Positions 1 through 10,863 of a stretch of DNA of 64,000 nt are shown here, piece by piece. Origin of the DNA: Panaeolus papilionaceus (Eukaryota; Basidiomycota; Agaricomycetes; Agaricales); contig JADNRZ010000008.1 of NCBI GenBank assembly GCA_015501605.1, positions 1,116,001-1,180,000 of the forward strand. Reading direction: 5' to 3'. Numbering within the stretch: position 1 is the first letter of the stretch; every line of letters starts with the position of its first letter. A model generated the notes under the pieces. That model saw only the letters and a program-made list of their open reading frames with translations. It made no database searches and was not told the origin of the DNA. A program made the translations under genes and the position numbers.

Positions 1-207
1 AATTATCTCCGCTCTATAAGAAAACTGAGGAGACTTTTGTGACTTTTGCGGTGTGGCGAGGATGAGCAGGGTCTCTACCTGTTGGGATGCACACCGTAGC
101 CATGTTCACTTGACGATTGCTTTTGTCATGGAGAAAACCACTAGAATTTCGTACTAGGAAACCACTATTGAAGCAACTCATTGAATTGTTTGAATAGACA
201 AAAAAAC

Positions 208-830
208 CTAGGGAAACAAATATCTAATCAAGTGTAATTGTCCGAAAAACATAGACATGTATTCACAGCCTATATTTCTTCGTCGGATGTCGGAAAGCAT
301 ATGTTGGAGCGATTCAGATACTGGCTTCAAAATCTTGAACAGGGCCTTCGAGGCGTGTATGTCGACCTCCTTACATCCGGGACGTTGATTGTGATCCTTG
401 TATGATTGATGCACCACAATGCAATTTATCGTAAAAGACGAAATAAAACGATGGAAGAAATGAGTATGCAAAGATCCCCCTCCGGACTTACACCTCCGGT
501 GGCGTGTCTCATGCTGTCCGAACACCTGATCAACTTTATTGTGCATTCACAGATTTGCAGTCGAAATGAATGACATACCTTCCTACTTTTAATATAGCGG
601 CGAGCGTGGTTGGCTACGCTGTTATTGTTCAAAGAGGCTTTTTTGTGCGAGTCTGTTGAAGTGGTAGTCAGATAAAACACGAGGTTACACACAACGTACA
701 CACCCACAATAATGAAACAACGAGACCCTGCAACCGCAAGTGCACTCCAACTGAGATTATCAATATCACATCAATATTGAGATTAGTTGGAGGAAAATAT
801 GTTGCATAGCATTACCTGCGAATCACGTAA
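208..830 (-). CDS. possible small multi-exon membrane protein (unrecognised)
   Basis: Low-confidence gene model. Minus-strand reading between about 755 and 600 gives a convincing hydrophobic stretch (CFIIVGVYVVCNLVFYL) followed by a polar Ser/Thr/Asn-rich segment. It is bracketed by plausible splice signals: an acceptor near 756 (ctcag), with a matching donor gtaatg near 816, and a donor gtatgt near 570. Downstream, the minus frame stays open to a stop at 208, but that part shows no recognisable domain. I cannot fix the first exon, because the frame upstream of 756 closes. It may be a one-TM hypothetical protein or an old remnant. The gene would run in the same direction as the tRNA beside it. 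Confidence 0.25.
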
Positions 831-944
831 GACTCGCTGAAATAAAACAAGCGACCAAGTTGTGTATCCCACAATCGTGTTTCGATTAAAGTTGGATAAA
901 TGCCAAAAGCTGCTGATATGTAGAGGCCATCAGGCAAAAATGTA

Positions 945-1026
945 TTCCGATACGGGGAATCGAACCCCGAGCTACCGCGTTCTCAAAGGTGAAAGGCGGT
1001 AATGTTAGCCGTTACACCATATCGGA
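945..1026 (-). tRNA. tRNA-Glu (anticodon UUC) with a 10-nt intron
   Basis: Read on the minus strand, a 7-bp acceptor stem (TCCGATA/TATCGGA) closes the cloverleaf. The D-arm (TGGTGTAACGGCTA) and T-arm (CGGGGTTCGATTCCCCG) are canonical. The anticodon stem ACCGC/GCGGT flanks the loop CTTTCAC, giving anticodon TTC (glutamate). Ten bases at 980-989 interrupt the loop directly after position 37, the normal site for introns removed by the tRNA splicing endonuclease. Removing them gives a standard tRNA of about 72 nt including the discriminator base. CCA is not encoded. Confidence 0.95.
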
Positions 1027-1419
1027 CATACCAGTCGAAGCTCACTGAGGTATGAGGTGCAGACGCGCAGTGTGCAACAACAGCCATTGCACTGCTGTCT
1101 TAACTACTTCCATACCGCGATGCAACTGCTGTTCATAGATCCGACGGTAATAAATGATGAAGAAATCATCACTGTTGGGACTTCCAAGGACTGATGGGCC
1201 CATCCATCAAAATTCTCGTGAAAGACCGATTATGGGTGTTCTTGAGTTGCAATAAATGTTTCTCAAGGTGCAACCGATGGAAGTGAATGTGGGATATGTG
1301 AAATCCGCAGTGGTATTCCAATGTACAAAGGTCTACAGAACAAACCTGTACCAGGTCAGTTGACGGAAGAACCTCCTTGGATCATTGGGCAACTCACCAA
1401 ATCATAATAATAATAATTA

Positions 1420-2455
1420 CTACCTGCCTCCTCTAATCATATCCGCCCCTGTGAGTTTGTCTTTGGTTGTTTCCTCCGAGCTACGATCAAACTCCAAATC
1501 ATCGTCGCCATCATGTATGGGAGGTGTTGCATCTGTTGCTTGAGGTACTTTCGCAGTTGTAGACTCATCCCCGCAACCACAATCATATTCGTCACTTAAA
1601 TGAGCGCAGTCAAATTCTGGCTTTTTTAGTCTTTCGTTGACCTTGTTATGCAGTCCACAAAGCCTGTTACAGACAAATCATGAGATCACAGGGAATAATT
1701 TCGTGTATCCCGAAATAGACCTACCATAATGAGGTGACACGGCGTGATGATGTCTATAGAATATCAATGACAAGAGAAGGTCAGGAAAACACTCAGAGAA
1801 GACATGCGAGGCTTCGACTGACCTGTGGTGGGAATTGCTTCAGTAGTTGTTGGAATTCTGCAGCACATTCTCCGCAGGGATATAGTCGTGAGCTGAGGTA
1901 AAAGTATGATGATAAAGCTTCTCGTTCATCTGCTGTCGGATGCTGAAGATGATATTAGACAAAGAGCAGAATTTTTAGACCAGGTCTGGAACACCAACCT
2001 CTGGATATCTAAGCGTCATCGTGTGACTGCAACGTATGTTAGCAAGGAAGACCTGGCATTGTTAGGCTATGAAGAGCGTACAGAAGCTTCCACGTTGCCC
2101 GACCAAGTGCGGCTCTGATTGTGTTTTAAGTTTGAGGAATATAAAATAAAGAAGTTGAGGACGAACTTTGCGGTAGCATTGCCAAGCTTGCCCATAATTA
2201 CTCCGCCATCGACGCCCTTAATTGGCGGTGTCCTGTGGGGTTTTTGGAGCGTTGATTCTACGCCTCCTTCACCAAAGAATTGACCCGTCCAAGGGTCGAT
2301 ATACGATCTCGTTGGCGGGTGAATCATGGCTACCATGGCCAGGAGAAACTATGAGAGAAGTGGTCAATCGACAGAATACCATGGTTCACGTTTCTGCATG
2401 AACTTACCATAGCAAAGATAACGAACACCAACGACTTCGTAAACCGTGATATCAT
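1420..2455 (-). CDS. ERV2: Erv2-type FAD-linked sulfhydryl oxidase (ER)
   Basis: Spliced model of seven exons: 2455-2408, 2348-2167, 2114-2082, 2026-1999, 1942-1823, 1753-1725 and 1663-1420. All introns are GT..AG and the phases join cleanly to 227 aa. An N-terminal signal anchor (about residues 7-22) precedes the linker and the Erv/ALR core. The core contains GRATWKLLHTMTLRYP, the active-site CxxC in YPCGEC, and the FAD-side motif HNKVNERLKKPEFDC. A second cysteine pair (YDCGCG) lies in the tail, as in Erv2, where the tail pair shuttles electrons from protein disulfide isomerase to the FAD-proximal CxxC. The acidic C-terminal extension of about 55 residues has no recognised domain. The membrane anchor and tail CGC favour the ER enzyme over mitochondrial Erv1. 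Most exons are under 125 nt, so open-frame scans miss the gene. Confidence 0.92.
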
Positions 2456-3099
2456 TTTGAATGATGCTGTATTTTGTGAGTATCTCGTCAATCAACGAGG
2501 TAAGTAGACGACAGTGATGATGAAGTCAAAAGTCAAGGCGTGGAGGCAATACAAGTGCTACTACCGAATTTGGGTATACAGTGCTTTGAAAGCAGCCGCC
2601 CGGTCCGGTGGCTGGAAAGGTCTGGTTGCTGACTCGTTAAATTCAGATTGAAGTCCAGCATTCTGCCAAAGGATAGAGCTTGAATATAAAATGTGAGGGC
2701 ATACAAGTTCCGAGCTCGGAGATTCTTACAGCTTAAATGTTTTATATCTCGGAGTTTTGAGGGCAAGTCAGAGAAACTTGGACCAATCGGAACGGTACAC
2801 GCCAGGCAGCGAGATGTTCATAGCTTCAAATCTTCAAAAGAAATAAAATCTCTAAATTCTTTCTAAAATATGGCTTTAAGTTTGAGGCACCAATATCGTC
2901 GTCCAAGTTGCCTCACAACACTGTCAAGGTGGTCGAGATGGATATATAGGGTAATAATCTCCAAATTAGGGTGTAGATAAGACATCCTGTCAATCAGATC
3001 ACCGGAAGATTATAGATAACGTCGTCGAGTCACTCCCGTTTTTACTTTTAACCACGTCGTTGTCAGTTGTTCGCCTTCATACCTTTACTTCCTGCAACC
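2456..3099. promoter_or_regulatory. divergent intergenic region between ERV2 and AsnRS genes
   Basis: About 640 bp separate the two divergent start codons, so this is presumably a bidirectional promoter. An AT-rich TATA-like string (gatatatagg) lies around 2941-2950 on the plus side. The stretch 2530-2770 is open on the minus strand, but its predicted peptide resembles nothing and I do not call it a gene. Confidence 0.4.
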
Positions 3100-5264
3100 A
3101 TGGCTCCCATATACGTAGACGAGGCAACAGGCTCAGACACAACTGGCAACGGAGCACAGAACGAACCCTATCAGAGTCTTGGCTTTGCTATCTTTACCCA
3201 TGGTCCTGATATCCAACTTCTCTTCCGCAAGGATGCTACTGCGTCCTTCGAAGAGCCAACTCAATCTTCAGTAAAAAAAGCAAAAAAAAACGCTGAAGGT
3301 CTGGAAAAGAAGAAGAAAAAACAGGAGGAATTGGCTGCACGCGATACCAAGGAGAAAGCTGAGGAGAAGGAGCGTCGCGAGAGACTGCTTGAAGAGAGCA
3401 AGAAGATCGTGTTGACTGAAGACGCAAGCTTGCCAAAAGCAATCAAGGTACCGCGCTTGTCCAATTTTCTGTGGGTCTGGTCTCACACATCTCCAATTTC
3501 CCCACAGTCCAAAATTTCTGCGTTGACGGGATTGAGATCAAAGCGCGTTCGCGTTTTCGGATGGGTCCATCGTCTCCGCAACCAGAAGGATATCATCTTC
3601 ATTGTCCTCCGAGACGGAACTGGCTACTTGCAGACGATCTTATCCGGCCGTGTGGTATGCCCATTTGTCATGTTTTCCGATATGACCATCCACAATGTTC
3701 TAAATATAGGCCCAAACCTACGATGCTCTTACGCTCAACCTTGAATCTTCAGTGGAGTTGGTTGGAACTCTCCAAGAGGTGCCTGAGGGAAAGACTGCCC
3801 CAGGTGGTCACGAACTCGTTGTCGATTATTGGCGTGTCCTTGGTAGTGCACCAGGTGCAGACGACGCGTTTACCAACAGAGTCAACGAGGTTGGTTCCTG
3901 AAAATGCACTTGAATTTGACTCTGAATGTGAAATTCATAGAAATCGGATCCATCGATCCAAGCTGATCTTCGCCACCTTGTCATGCGTGGGGAGACCGCA
4001 TCCAGTGTTCTCCGTCTCCGTTCAGCCCTCCTTGCAGCTTTCAGAGAAGCTCTGACTTCAGAAGACTTGATCGAAGTCACCCCTCCCTGTCTCGTGCAAA
4101 CACAAGTCGAAGGAGGAGCCACGCTTTTCAAGTTGGACTACTATGGCCAGCCCGCTTTCCTCACCCAGAGCTCTCAGCTCTACTTGGAAACCTGTTTGCC
4201 TGCACTCGGAGATGTCTTCTGTGTCCAGGAGAGTTTCCGTGCTGAGAACAGGTTCGTAGACAATTTTGATTTTGATTTCGATGGCTTTTGACACTTTAAG
4301 CTAGCCACACGAGACGTCATTTGAGCGAGTACACTCATCTGGAGGGAGAGCTCGCTTTCATCACCTTCGCCGACCTCATGGCTCACATCGAGGAAATTGT
4401 AAGATTCATCTGCAATACCTGTAAAGAATGCCTCTTATATTATTTTTTTAGATCTGCAAGACCGTAGATATCCTCCTCGCCAACCCCACATCTGCTGCTC
4501 TTATCAAGCAGCTCAACCCCAAGTTTGAAGCACCTGCACGTCCATTCATGCGTCTCTCCTACGTCGACGCCATCAAATGGCTCAACGAGCACGGCATCAA
4601 ACGCCCAGCAGAAGACAAAGACGGAAACCCTATCAAGGACGACAAGGACCAGATTGTGATGGTCGATCACGAAGTCGGTGATGATATCGCCGAGGCTGCA
4701 GAGCGTCAAATGACCGACATCATTGGCACTCCTATCTTCCTTCATGGATTCCCCGCCGAGCTCAAGGCCTTCTACATGAAGAAGGTTCCTGCTGAGGGAG
4801 AAGTCAAGGAGGGTGAGAAGAGGATGACCTTCACTGAGAGTTGCGATCTGTTGATGCCCAACGTTGGGGAGATTGTCGGTAAGTGATTAGATTTTGTGGG
4901 ATTGCAAGAGTTCTGATTCAAGTCTGATTTCAAGGTGGATCGATGAGGATTGCGGATATGGACGAGCTTATCGCTGCCTACAAGCGTGAAGGAATTGACC
5001 CTGAGCCTTACTACTGGTTCACTGACCAGAGGAAGTATGGCACCTGCGAGCACGGTGGCTATGGACTCGGTGTTGAGGTATGTTTTTTTTTCTCCGGGTA
5101 AAAATAGATGCTGATATGGCCCAGCGATTCCTGGCGTGGCTCGCAGACAGGTACACTGTCCGTGAGTGCTGCTTATACCCCAGGTTCGATTTTTACTCTT
5201 GTTGCGTTTATATTTTCCTGACGTTGCATGACCTTCTAGATGGCCCAGTCGTGCCACCCCTTAA
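3100..5264 (+). CDS. DED81: cytosolic asparaginyl-tRNA synthetase
   Basis: Class II aminoacyl-tRNA synthetase that charges tRNA-Asn in the cytosol. Nine exons: 3100-3447, 3508-3654, 3710-3889, 3941-4251, 4305-4398, 4452-4878, 4935-5077, 5125-5183 and 5240-5264; they join in phase to 577 aa. Order: an N-terminal eukaryote-type extension, a Lys/Glu-rich helix (about residues 60-105), and an OB-fold anticodon-binding domain ([24 protein letters not shown] split by no intron). The catalytic domain follows, with motif 2 ([12 protein letters not shown], then [16 protein letters not shown]). Its C-terminal end carries [14 protein letters not shown] (motif 3) and finishes at RWPSRATP. The start at 3100 has a good Kozak context (caaccATGG). 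A frame opens slightly upstream but only from a non-ATG codon. No defects were seen. Confidence 0.96.
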
Positions 5265-5594
5265 TTACTTTCCTATCCTTGAACTTACCGCCTCTTGTTC
5301 AAATCATACTTCTGGGGTCTGTGTGCTGTTTTCTTTACCTACATATAGATATTTTTTGTGTCATACAGAAGAAATTGGAAATACAATGCTCTCTGTTCTC
5401 TCTTTCGCAGTGGTGTCGGTATGTCGTCGTGGATCATGGGCCATGGTATGAAAATGTTATGAAATTCGGATCGTGCTAATAATCTATATGATGTTACAAA
5501 CGAAAGCAAGTATAAAAACAGAGCAATGATACGCAAGAAGAGGAGAGGGAAAAAATGTTAGATCGCATCAGATATCACTAGGTGCAAGAACATA
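5265..5594. other. convergent 3' intergenic region
   Basis: About 330 bp between the 3' ends of the AsnRS gene (plus) and the first F-box-like gene (minus). It is AT-rich and presumably holds both 3' UTRs. Open frames here continue past the AsnRS stop in other frames and look like chance. Confidence 0.5.
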
Positions 5595-7115
5595 TTAGTC
5601 ATGCGTTTTGTGCATATAAGTTCTTTTCCGCAGTGTATGATCATAAGCCAAGGATTCAAGGTTAGCAGACTCGAAAGTGACATTATGAATGGTGGGACAC
5701 AAACCCGCCAACTCCGCCACGAACCTCGAAGTTCGTTGTTCCTGCAACGGTGGAGCATGGCTAGGTTTCTTTGTGTAGGATTTCAAGAGAATTTTGTCGA
5801 GATTAGGGAACAGCGCAAACCAATGGGGAATGACGGCGAGCATGGTTTCGCTGAACCCTGCACGCTGGTGCTCAAGCGTCAGGGTGCGCACACAGCTGAG
5901 ACTGGGCTCTGGCCTGGTATCATCATCAACGTCCATGCTTCTAGTGAACCATTGCTCCAGTCCTGACTCGTAGCAGGGGCTGAGGATAGTCAATTCGATG
6001 TCGTTTCTGCATGCTCGCAGCGACCCAAGTGCATCGTCGAGAGTGGAGGCTAATTGGATCAGTGAGCCCACGGAGGTATAGATGGTGATTTTATTAAGTG
6101 CTGGGAAGTAAGAAAGATGCGGAAGAAAATTATGGATATATCGCGGGCTGGTTTCCAGTCGCGTGACCTTCTGGAAAGTGGAAGATAGGATTTGTGGAAC
6201 GGGGGCTGCTATCTCTGATCCGGGCGCATAATCGATGAGGAGGTATCGAAGGAAAGTGAGGTCAGGATGTCTAGCCAGAAAGCTGACGACTGAAGCTTGG
6301 TGGATGCGTTTGCACGATGTGAGGCAGAACGTTTGTAGATTGGGGAATGTGACATCTGATAGGAGGATGGAGAAATCCTTTGTGGCATAGCTGGGTATGT
6401 TGATAAAGTCGAGTGCAGTGAGAGTAAGTCTACTTGCTCGGACGGCGTCAAAGTAATATTGTCGGAATGACAACGGGAAGTGGCGGAGGACCAGATGTTT
6501 TAGTTTTGGAGGTGGGGTGCCCTCGATATCGCGCTGCTTGGGCTGGAGATGGAGGCATTTTTTGGCCCAAAGAATGGGTAACATATCGCCAAAATCGGGA
6601 TGGTGCCTTCGTCTAGAATTTGCGAATAGCGACCGATAATAGATAGTAAAGCGCCCAGATACGTCGAGATGAGCGCATTGCTTCTTATTGACAGCCTTGA
6701 GAAGCTCAGCGTTGGCCTTTCCTAGGCCACTCGTCCGAGAAGAAGGCAATAGAAGTGTCATCTCCATGCGCTGAACTTCTCCTAATTTGTTGAGTAACCT
6801 GGTCAATAGCTTGACCCGCCACAGGGAAATCTTCCAATCGTCCCGTGGGTCATACTTGTAGATTAGTCGTTCCACGTTCTTGCCCTGGATGTGTAAGCAA
6901 GAGACGAGGGCTTGAAGGTAAGAGGGAGGAAGAGAGGGCGAGTGCAGGTTTATAACCTGCAGTGATGGTCTTGGATCTTGGTCGTAGCGCCAAAAGTAAG
7001 CTTGGAAGGCTAAGTTGTTGAACGTCCGGGACACAGCGCCCAATTGGAACAAATCGGCGTCCTCTGCGTGGTCAAAGACGATAGGGAATATTTCTAGAGG
7101 TAGAGGACAAGACAT
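5595..7115 (-). CDS. F-box-like protein, array member 1
   Basis: Single-exon gene of 506 aa. The N-terminus (about residues 3-45) matches the degenerate F-box shared by every member of this array: PLPLEIFPIVFDHAEDADLF, followed by SRTFNNLAFQAYF. F-boxes usually bind Skp1 and recruit substrates to SCF ubiquitin ligases. The rest is a long leucine-rich, irregularly repeated region with motifs such as LTALDFINI and FLARHPDLTFLRYL, which resembles the substrate-binding LRR-like part of fungal F-box proteins. The C-terminus carries the array-wide block built on LSCVRTLTLEHQ, then a segment on 'HWFALFPNLDKILL'. The start is chosen because the paralogues begin with the same MSCPxPxE pattern. The frame is intact. 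The substrate is unknown. Confidence 0.75.
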   Translation of the reverse strand: MSCPLPLEIFPIVFDHAEDADLFQLGAVSRTFNNLAFQAYFWRYDQDPRPSLQVINLHSPSLPPSYLQALVSCLHIQGKNVERLIYKYDPRDDWKISLWRVKLLTRLLNKLGEVQRMEMTLLLPSSRTSGLGKANAELLKAVNKKQCAHLDVSGRFTIYYRSLFANSRRRHHPDFGDMLPILWAKKCLHLQPKQRDIEGTPPPKLKHLVLRHFPLSFRQYYFDAVRASRLTLTALDFINIPSYATKDFSILLSDVTFPNLQTFCLTSCKRIHQASVVSFLARHPDLTFLRYLLIDYAPGSEIAAPVPQILSSTFQKVTRLETSPRYIHNFLPHLSYFPALNKITIYTSVGSLIQLASTLDDALGSLRACRNDIELTILSPCYESGLEQWFTRSMDVDDDTRPEPSLSCVRTLTLEHQRAGFSETMLAVIPHWFALFPNLDKILLKSYTKKPSHAPPLQEQRTSRFVAELAGLCPTIHNVTFESANLESLAYDHTLRKRTYMHKTHD

Positions 7116-7442
7116 TTTATGTTTTGTTCATGTATTAGAGATGGTTGTTCATGATACAGTAAGGCAGGAGGCTACACAGCCATGCACGTCTTAAGACACG
7201 AGGATTCCAAGGATCGATGTACAGTAATAAGCTGGTATCGTAACCGTGTGTCAAACAAAGCTAACAAAACATGCCTTAAAATAAACACACGGATTGATTT
7301 CTAACAAAATAACAAAAAATTGGTAATAATATCTTTGATACTCTCCGTAATACAATTCAAGTCAGTTAGAAACGGGCGCTCGCTCCCTAGTCAACGAATC
7401 TAAGCAAGTACGAAAATGAGTCCGGTAACCAACTAGAAACTA
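7116..7442. other. intergenic spacer between F-box-like genes 1 and 2
   Basis: About 330 bp, AT-rich, between the start of member 1 and the stop of member 2. It should hold the promoter of member 1. No open frame of note and no repeat recognised. Confidence 0.5.
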
Positions 7443-9004
7443 TTAAGCGGTAACAAAAACAGGGATTTTGCTTCCTTCATCAAACGTCCAAGCCAGGGCC
7501 CTTGTACAACCTTTTATAATGCTAAACTTCCGAATAGACGGGCAAACATCTTTTAATTTCTCCGCAACTTCTCTGGATCGGGGTTTGTTCCAGTACGGAG
7601 GCACACCCTTGCCAGACACCTTATCCTTGTAAATCTCCAAACAGATTTCCTCGAGGGAAGGAAACAAGCCCATACAGGTCGAGAGATATTCTACCTCTTC
7701 TTGCACGAATTCCCTGTGTAGATAAGATAGGTTTAACGAGCGAACACAAGTCAGGGAGCATTCAGGTCGAGGCTGGCTCAGGTCTACACTTTTGAACCAT
7801 AGAGCGAAATCTTCAACGTTCCTTGAACTTGAAACAACAAGTTCAAGGGGCACAACACAGCCCTGGAGGGCTTTGAGGGCCTCTATCATGATATTTTCTC
7901 CGTCCTTAGGATTGTTGACTGTACTGGATAGAATAACCTTCCTCAAAGATATGAGTAAAGGTGCCGAAGTGAAAAATGGGGCATGTAGCACAGCGTTACG
8001 TAGATGTGCTCTAGTTTCTGTAGCACAGGCGGTGTTTTTAATTTTGCCACTGGCACAGGACTTGTATATCCTGCCCAAGGATCCAGTGTGTAGCAGAGAT
8101 GTGTTATACTGGTGTGTCTGGCAACGAAGTCGAATAACGCCTCTTGGTAGATGCGGTTGCAGGCGCGGATAATCAGAAAAATAAGGTTGGGCAGGTTGAC
8201 CCCCTTGAGAAAGGTCGTGAAGTCTATTTCTGAACAGTCGCGTATATTGAGAAAGTGAAGGTGGGTGAGTTTGAGCGAGCTTATTTGCAAAAGATCTAAG
8301 GAAAATCGCCGGAAAGAGAAGGGAAAGGTATCCATTTTAAAATGTGTCAGCGACGATTCCGGGTTGAGATCCTTGTTGCGTTTACTGTCACCAAAGGTAA
8401 GCTTTTTCTGAATCCATAGCAAAGGTACGACGCTCTCTCCGACATTTTTGAATTCCAAATGTTTCGTGCCTCGGCTACCGATGAGTGGCTGAGTGAAGAT
8501 CACGGAGCTGCCGTGAAGTTGCAGTTGACTGCAGTTCTTTCGGCGAATTGCATCGAGTAAATCGCTTGTAGCTTGCGCTAGTCCACCCTTGTAGCCAATA
8601 GAAGGAGTAAAAAGCGTGACCTTCAACTCGTGAATCTTCCCGAAGTATTCGATAAGCCGCTTGACCATTTTCGCCTGTTGTACGACAACTACCCAGCCAT
8701 CCTTGTTATTATACTGATAACCGAGAAACGTTATATCTCTTCCTTTGGAATTGAGAGACAGTAAAAGTGCCTGGATGTACAAGTTGACTTGTTGGAACGT
8801 CCAGCTTGGTGATGCTGGTATCTGGATTTTCCGGGAGGTTGGGTCTAACCGATGACGCGAAAAGTACGATTTGAGAGCGAAGTAATTGAAGGCAGAGGAA
8901 GACGAGGCCAGGGAAAAGAGATCCTTGTCAGCTTCAACCAGATCGAAGATTACGGGGAATAATTCTGGAGGGAATGGGCAAGACATTTCAACCGCGGATA
9001 CCAC
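7443..9004 (-). pseudogene. F-box-like protein, array member 2, one frameshift
   Basis: Two overlapping minus-strand frames (9004-7943, 353 aa; 8078-7443, 211 aa) together make one full-length array member. The first begins with the F-box region (MSCPFPPELFPVIFDLVEAD; this Met is at 8986) and runs to the mid-protein segment IYVTLCYMPHFS. Homology then continues in the other frame with APLLISLRKVILSS and the C-terminal blocks 'LTCVRSLNLSYLHREF' and 'CMGLFPSLEEICLE'. The switch lies near 7970-7985, next to a run of T/A bases, so one base has been gained or lost. It is either a recent pseudogene or a homopolymer sequencing error. Nothing else is broken. Confidence 0.65.
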
Positions 9005-9151
9005 AATGGTCAGCGGTGAGTGTTCGGGAAAGAGTTATTTAGTCAGGGTCAAACAGCAAACAGTTTGAATTCAAGTTCTCGTAACTGGCGCACCGATCGG
9101 CACATTCACAGAACGTCAATACATCCTCATATGGAAATTGGCTAGCAAGAA

Positions 9152-10719
9152 TCAGCATAGGTACAAAGTTGACGGTGGATTGCTAGGAGGATGATACGAG
9201 TACCTAGTCAGTCCTTCGTCCCACATGTGCTGCTCTCGGTCAATACCTAATACCATACTCAATTTCTGTACTGAAGGACACATCTCCTTCACATCTTCAA
9301 GCACTTTCTTGGCTTGTTCGCCCTGCCAATCCTTCATATCTGTCCACGTTGATTCAGTGGAGCAGGCCCAAAGTTCGATCTCCTCGAGAGCGGGGAATAA
9401 AGCAAACCACGATGGGTAGTGATCAAGAGTGGCTTCAGCAGGCGTGAAGATGTTTTCCACAGTTAGAGAGCGGATACAAGTTAGATTACGCTCAGCCCGA
9501 TAGGGATCATATGCAGGGAGACCCTTGAGCCACCTCGAATGATCATAATGGTCAGGAATACTCTTGAGAGTGAGTTGAAGTCCAGCAGGACCGTGGCACA
9601 GGGCTGATAGCGCGTCATCGAAAACCTTCCTTCCCAACGTGTATGCATTGATGGTGATGTTCAAGGTAATGCGTTTGAGCGCTGGTAAATGGGAGTTCGA
9701 AGATAGAAAGTGATGGATGTAGTGAATTTTGACATTTAACTGCTGAAGATTTTCAAAGTAGGGTTGATGTGGTGCAATTATCCCAGAGAGAGAACGATAA
9801 TGTGAAGGATGCCGTTCAGACATCCTTTTATCGGGTTGAAATATGACATGGGTCAATAAGGGATGCCGAGAAATAAAAATGAGAACGGGAACCTGGAGCA
9901 CGTGGTGGCAGTCGATGAGCTGAAAATCGCGTAGATTTGGAAGATGAAGATCTTTCAAAGAGAGGTAAGTGCCTTCTTTGATTTTCGCGGAATATCTAAT
10001 ATCCGAAGGCGCGTAAGTGTGCGTTGGTTGATGACCAAGGTATCACGATAGAAGCGTCGAAAAGCGGACGGAAAAGAAGCCATGGTCAACTGCTCAAGCG
10101 TTCTCACTGCAAACGATTCCGGAGTTGTATCCATATCCTGTGCTAGGGTACGATCGTCTCGCCTTGTGTTGTCAACCGACTTGCAATAAATTGCAAATCC
10201 AGTGGAGATTTCAAGCCTGCGGATGTCTGCATTTTTGCGAATGGCTTCAAGAAGCCTGGCAGTGGCGCAACCTACGGAACTGACACGGATCGGCACTGCC
10301 AAAAGATGCAGGCTCAGATGCACAACCCGGCCGACAAGACTTATCAACCTAGTCAGCATTTCCACTCCCTGAATCGACAACGCCAGCTCGTGAAATATAT
10401 GGGAACGATACGACAGGTGTTCAAGTTGCATCCTAGGTAGGTCAATGGATAAAAGTAGAGCTTGCATATGGCTGGTTGGTCCTGCCATGGTAGAATCGAG
10501 CTTCAGACAAATGGCTTTGAAAGGTGGTCGGATATCTAGTTCATGCCGCAAGAAATAAGTGTCCAGAGCCAAGTGGTTGAATAATCTGCATGATGCTGCC
10601 AGATGAAACAAGTCGACATCTTCTTCTACGTGATGAAGTATTAGAAGTATGAGTTCTGGCGGTAGAGCATAGAAGACCATGGTGGCTGAAGTTGAAGGGT
10701 AGAGGTGCTGAGTCATCAA
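9152..10719 (-). pseudogene. F-box-like protein, array member 3, one frameshift
   Basis: A 254-aa frame (10719-9955) carries the F-box region (ALPPELILLILHHVEEDVDL, with CRLFNHLALDTYF after it). A 268-aa frame (9958-9152) carries the rest (LKDLHLPNLRDF, 'LTCIRSLTVENIF', 'SWFALFPALEEIELW'). Alignment to member 4 (KKALTALLQKIHLPSLRN) places a single-base shift at about 9958-9965, where KKALTSL stops and LKDLHLP resumes in the next frame. The ATG giving MVFYALPPEL at 10680 fits the paralogues better than the upstream ATG at 10719. The 5' 375 bp of this gene reappears at 28958-29334, still readable. Probably a recent pseudogene; a sequence error is possible. Confidence 0.65.
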
Positions 10720-10863
10720 TCTGCTAAGGCAAATTTGAATGTGAGTCGATCAGCCAAGAGTGTTGCGTCGGCCATGTCTCTGGAGACCATAGTCGCACAC
10801 TCCATACATTCTCCGCATTTTTACCAAGAACTGGAATATTTCAGATATTTACAAGAAATTCTA

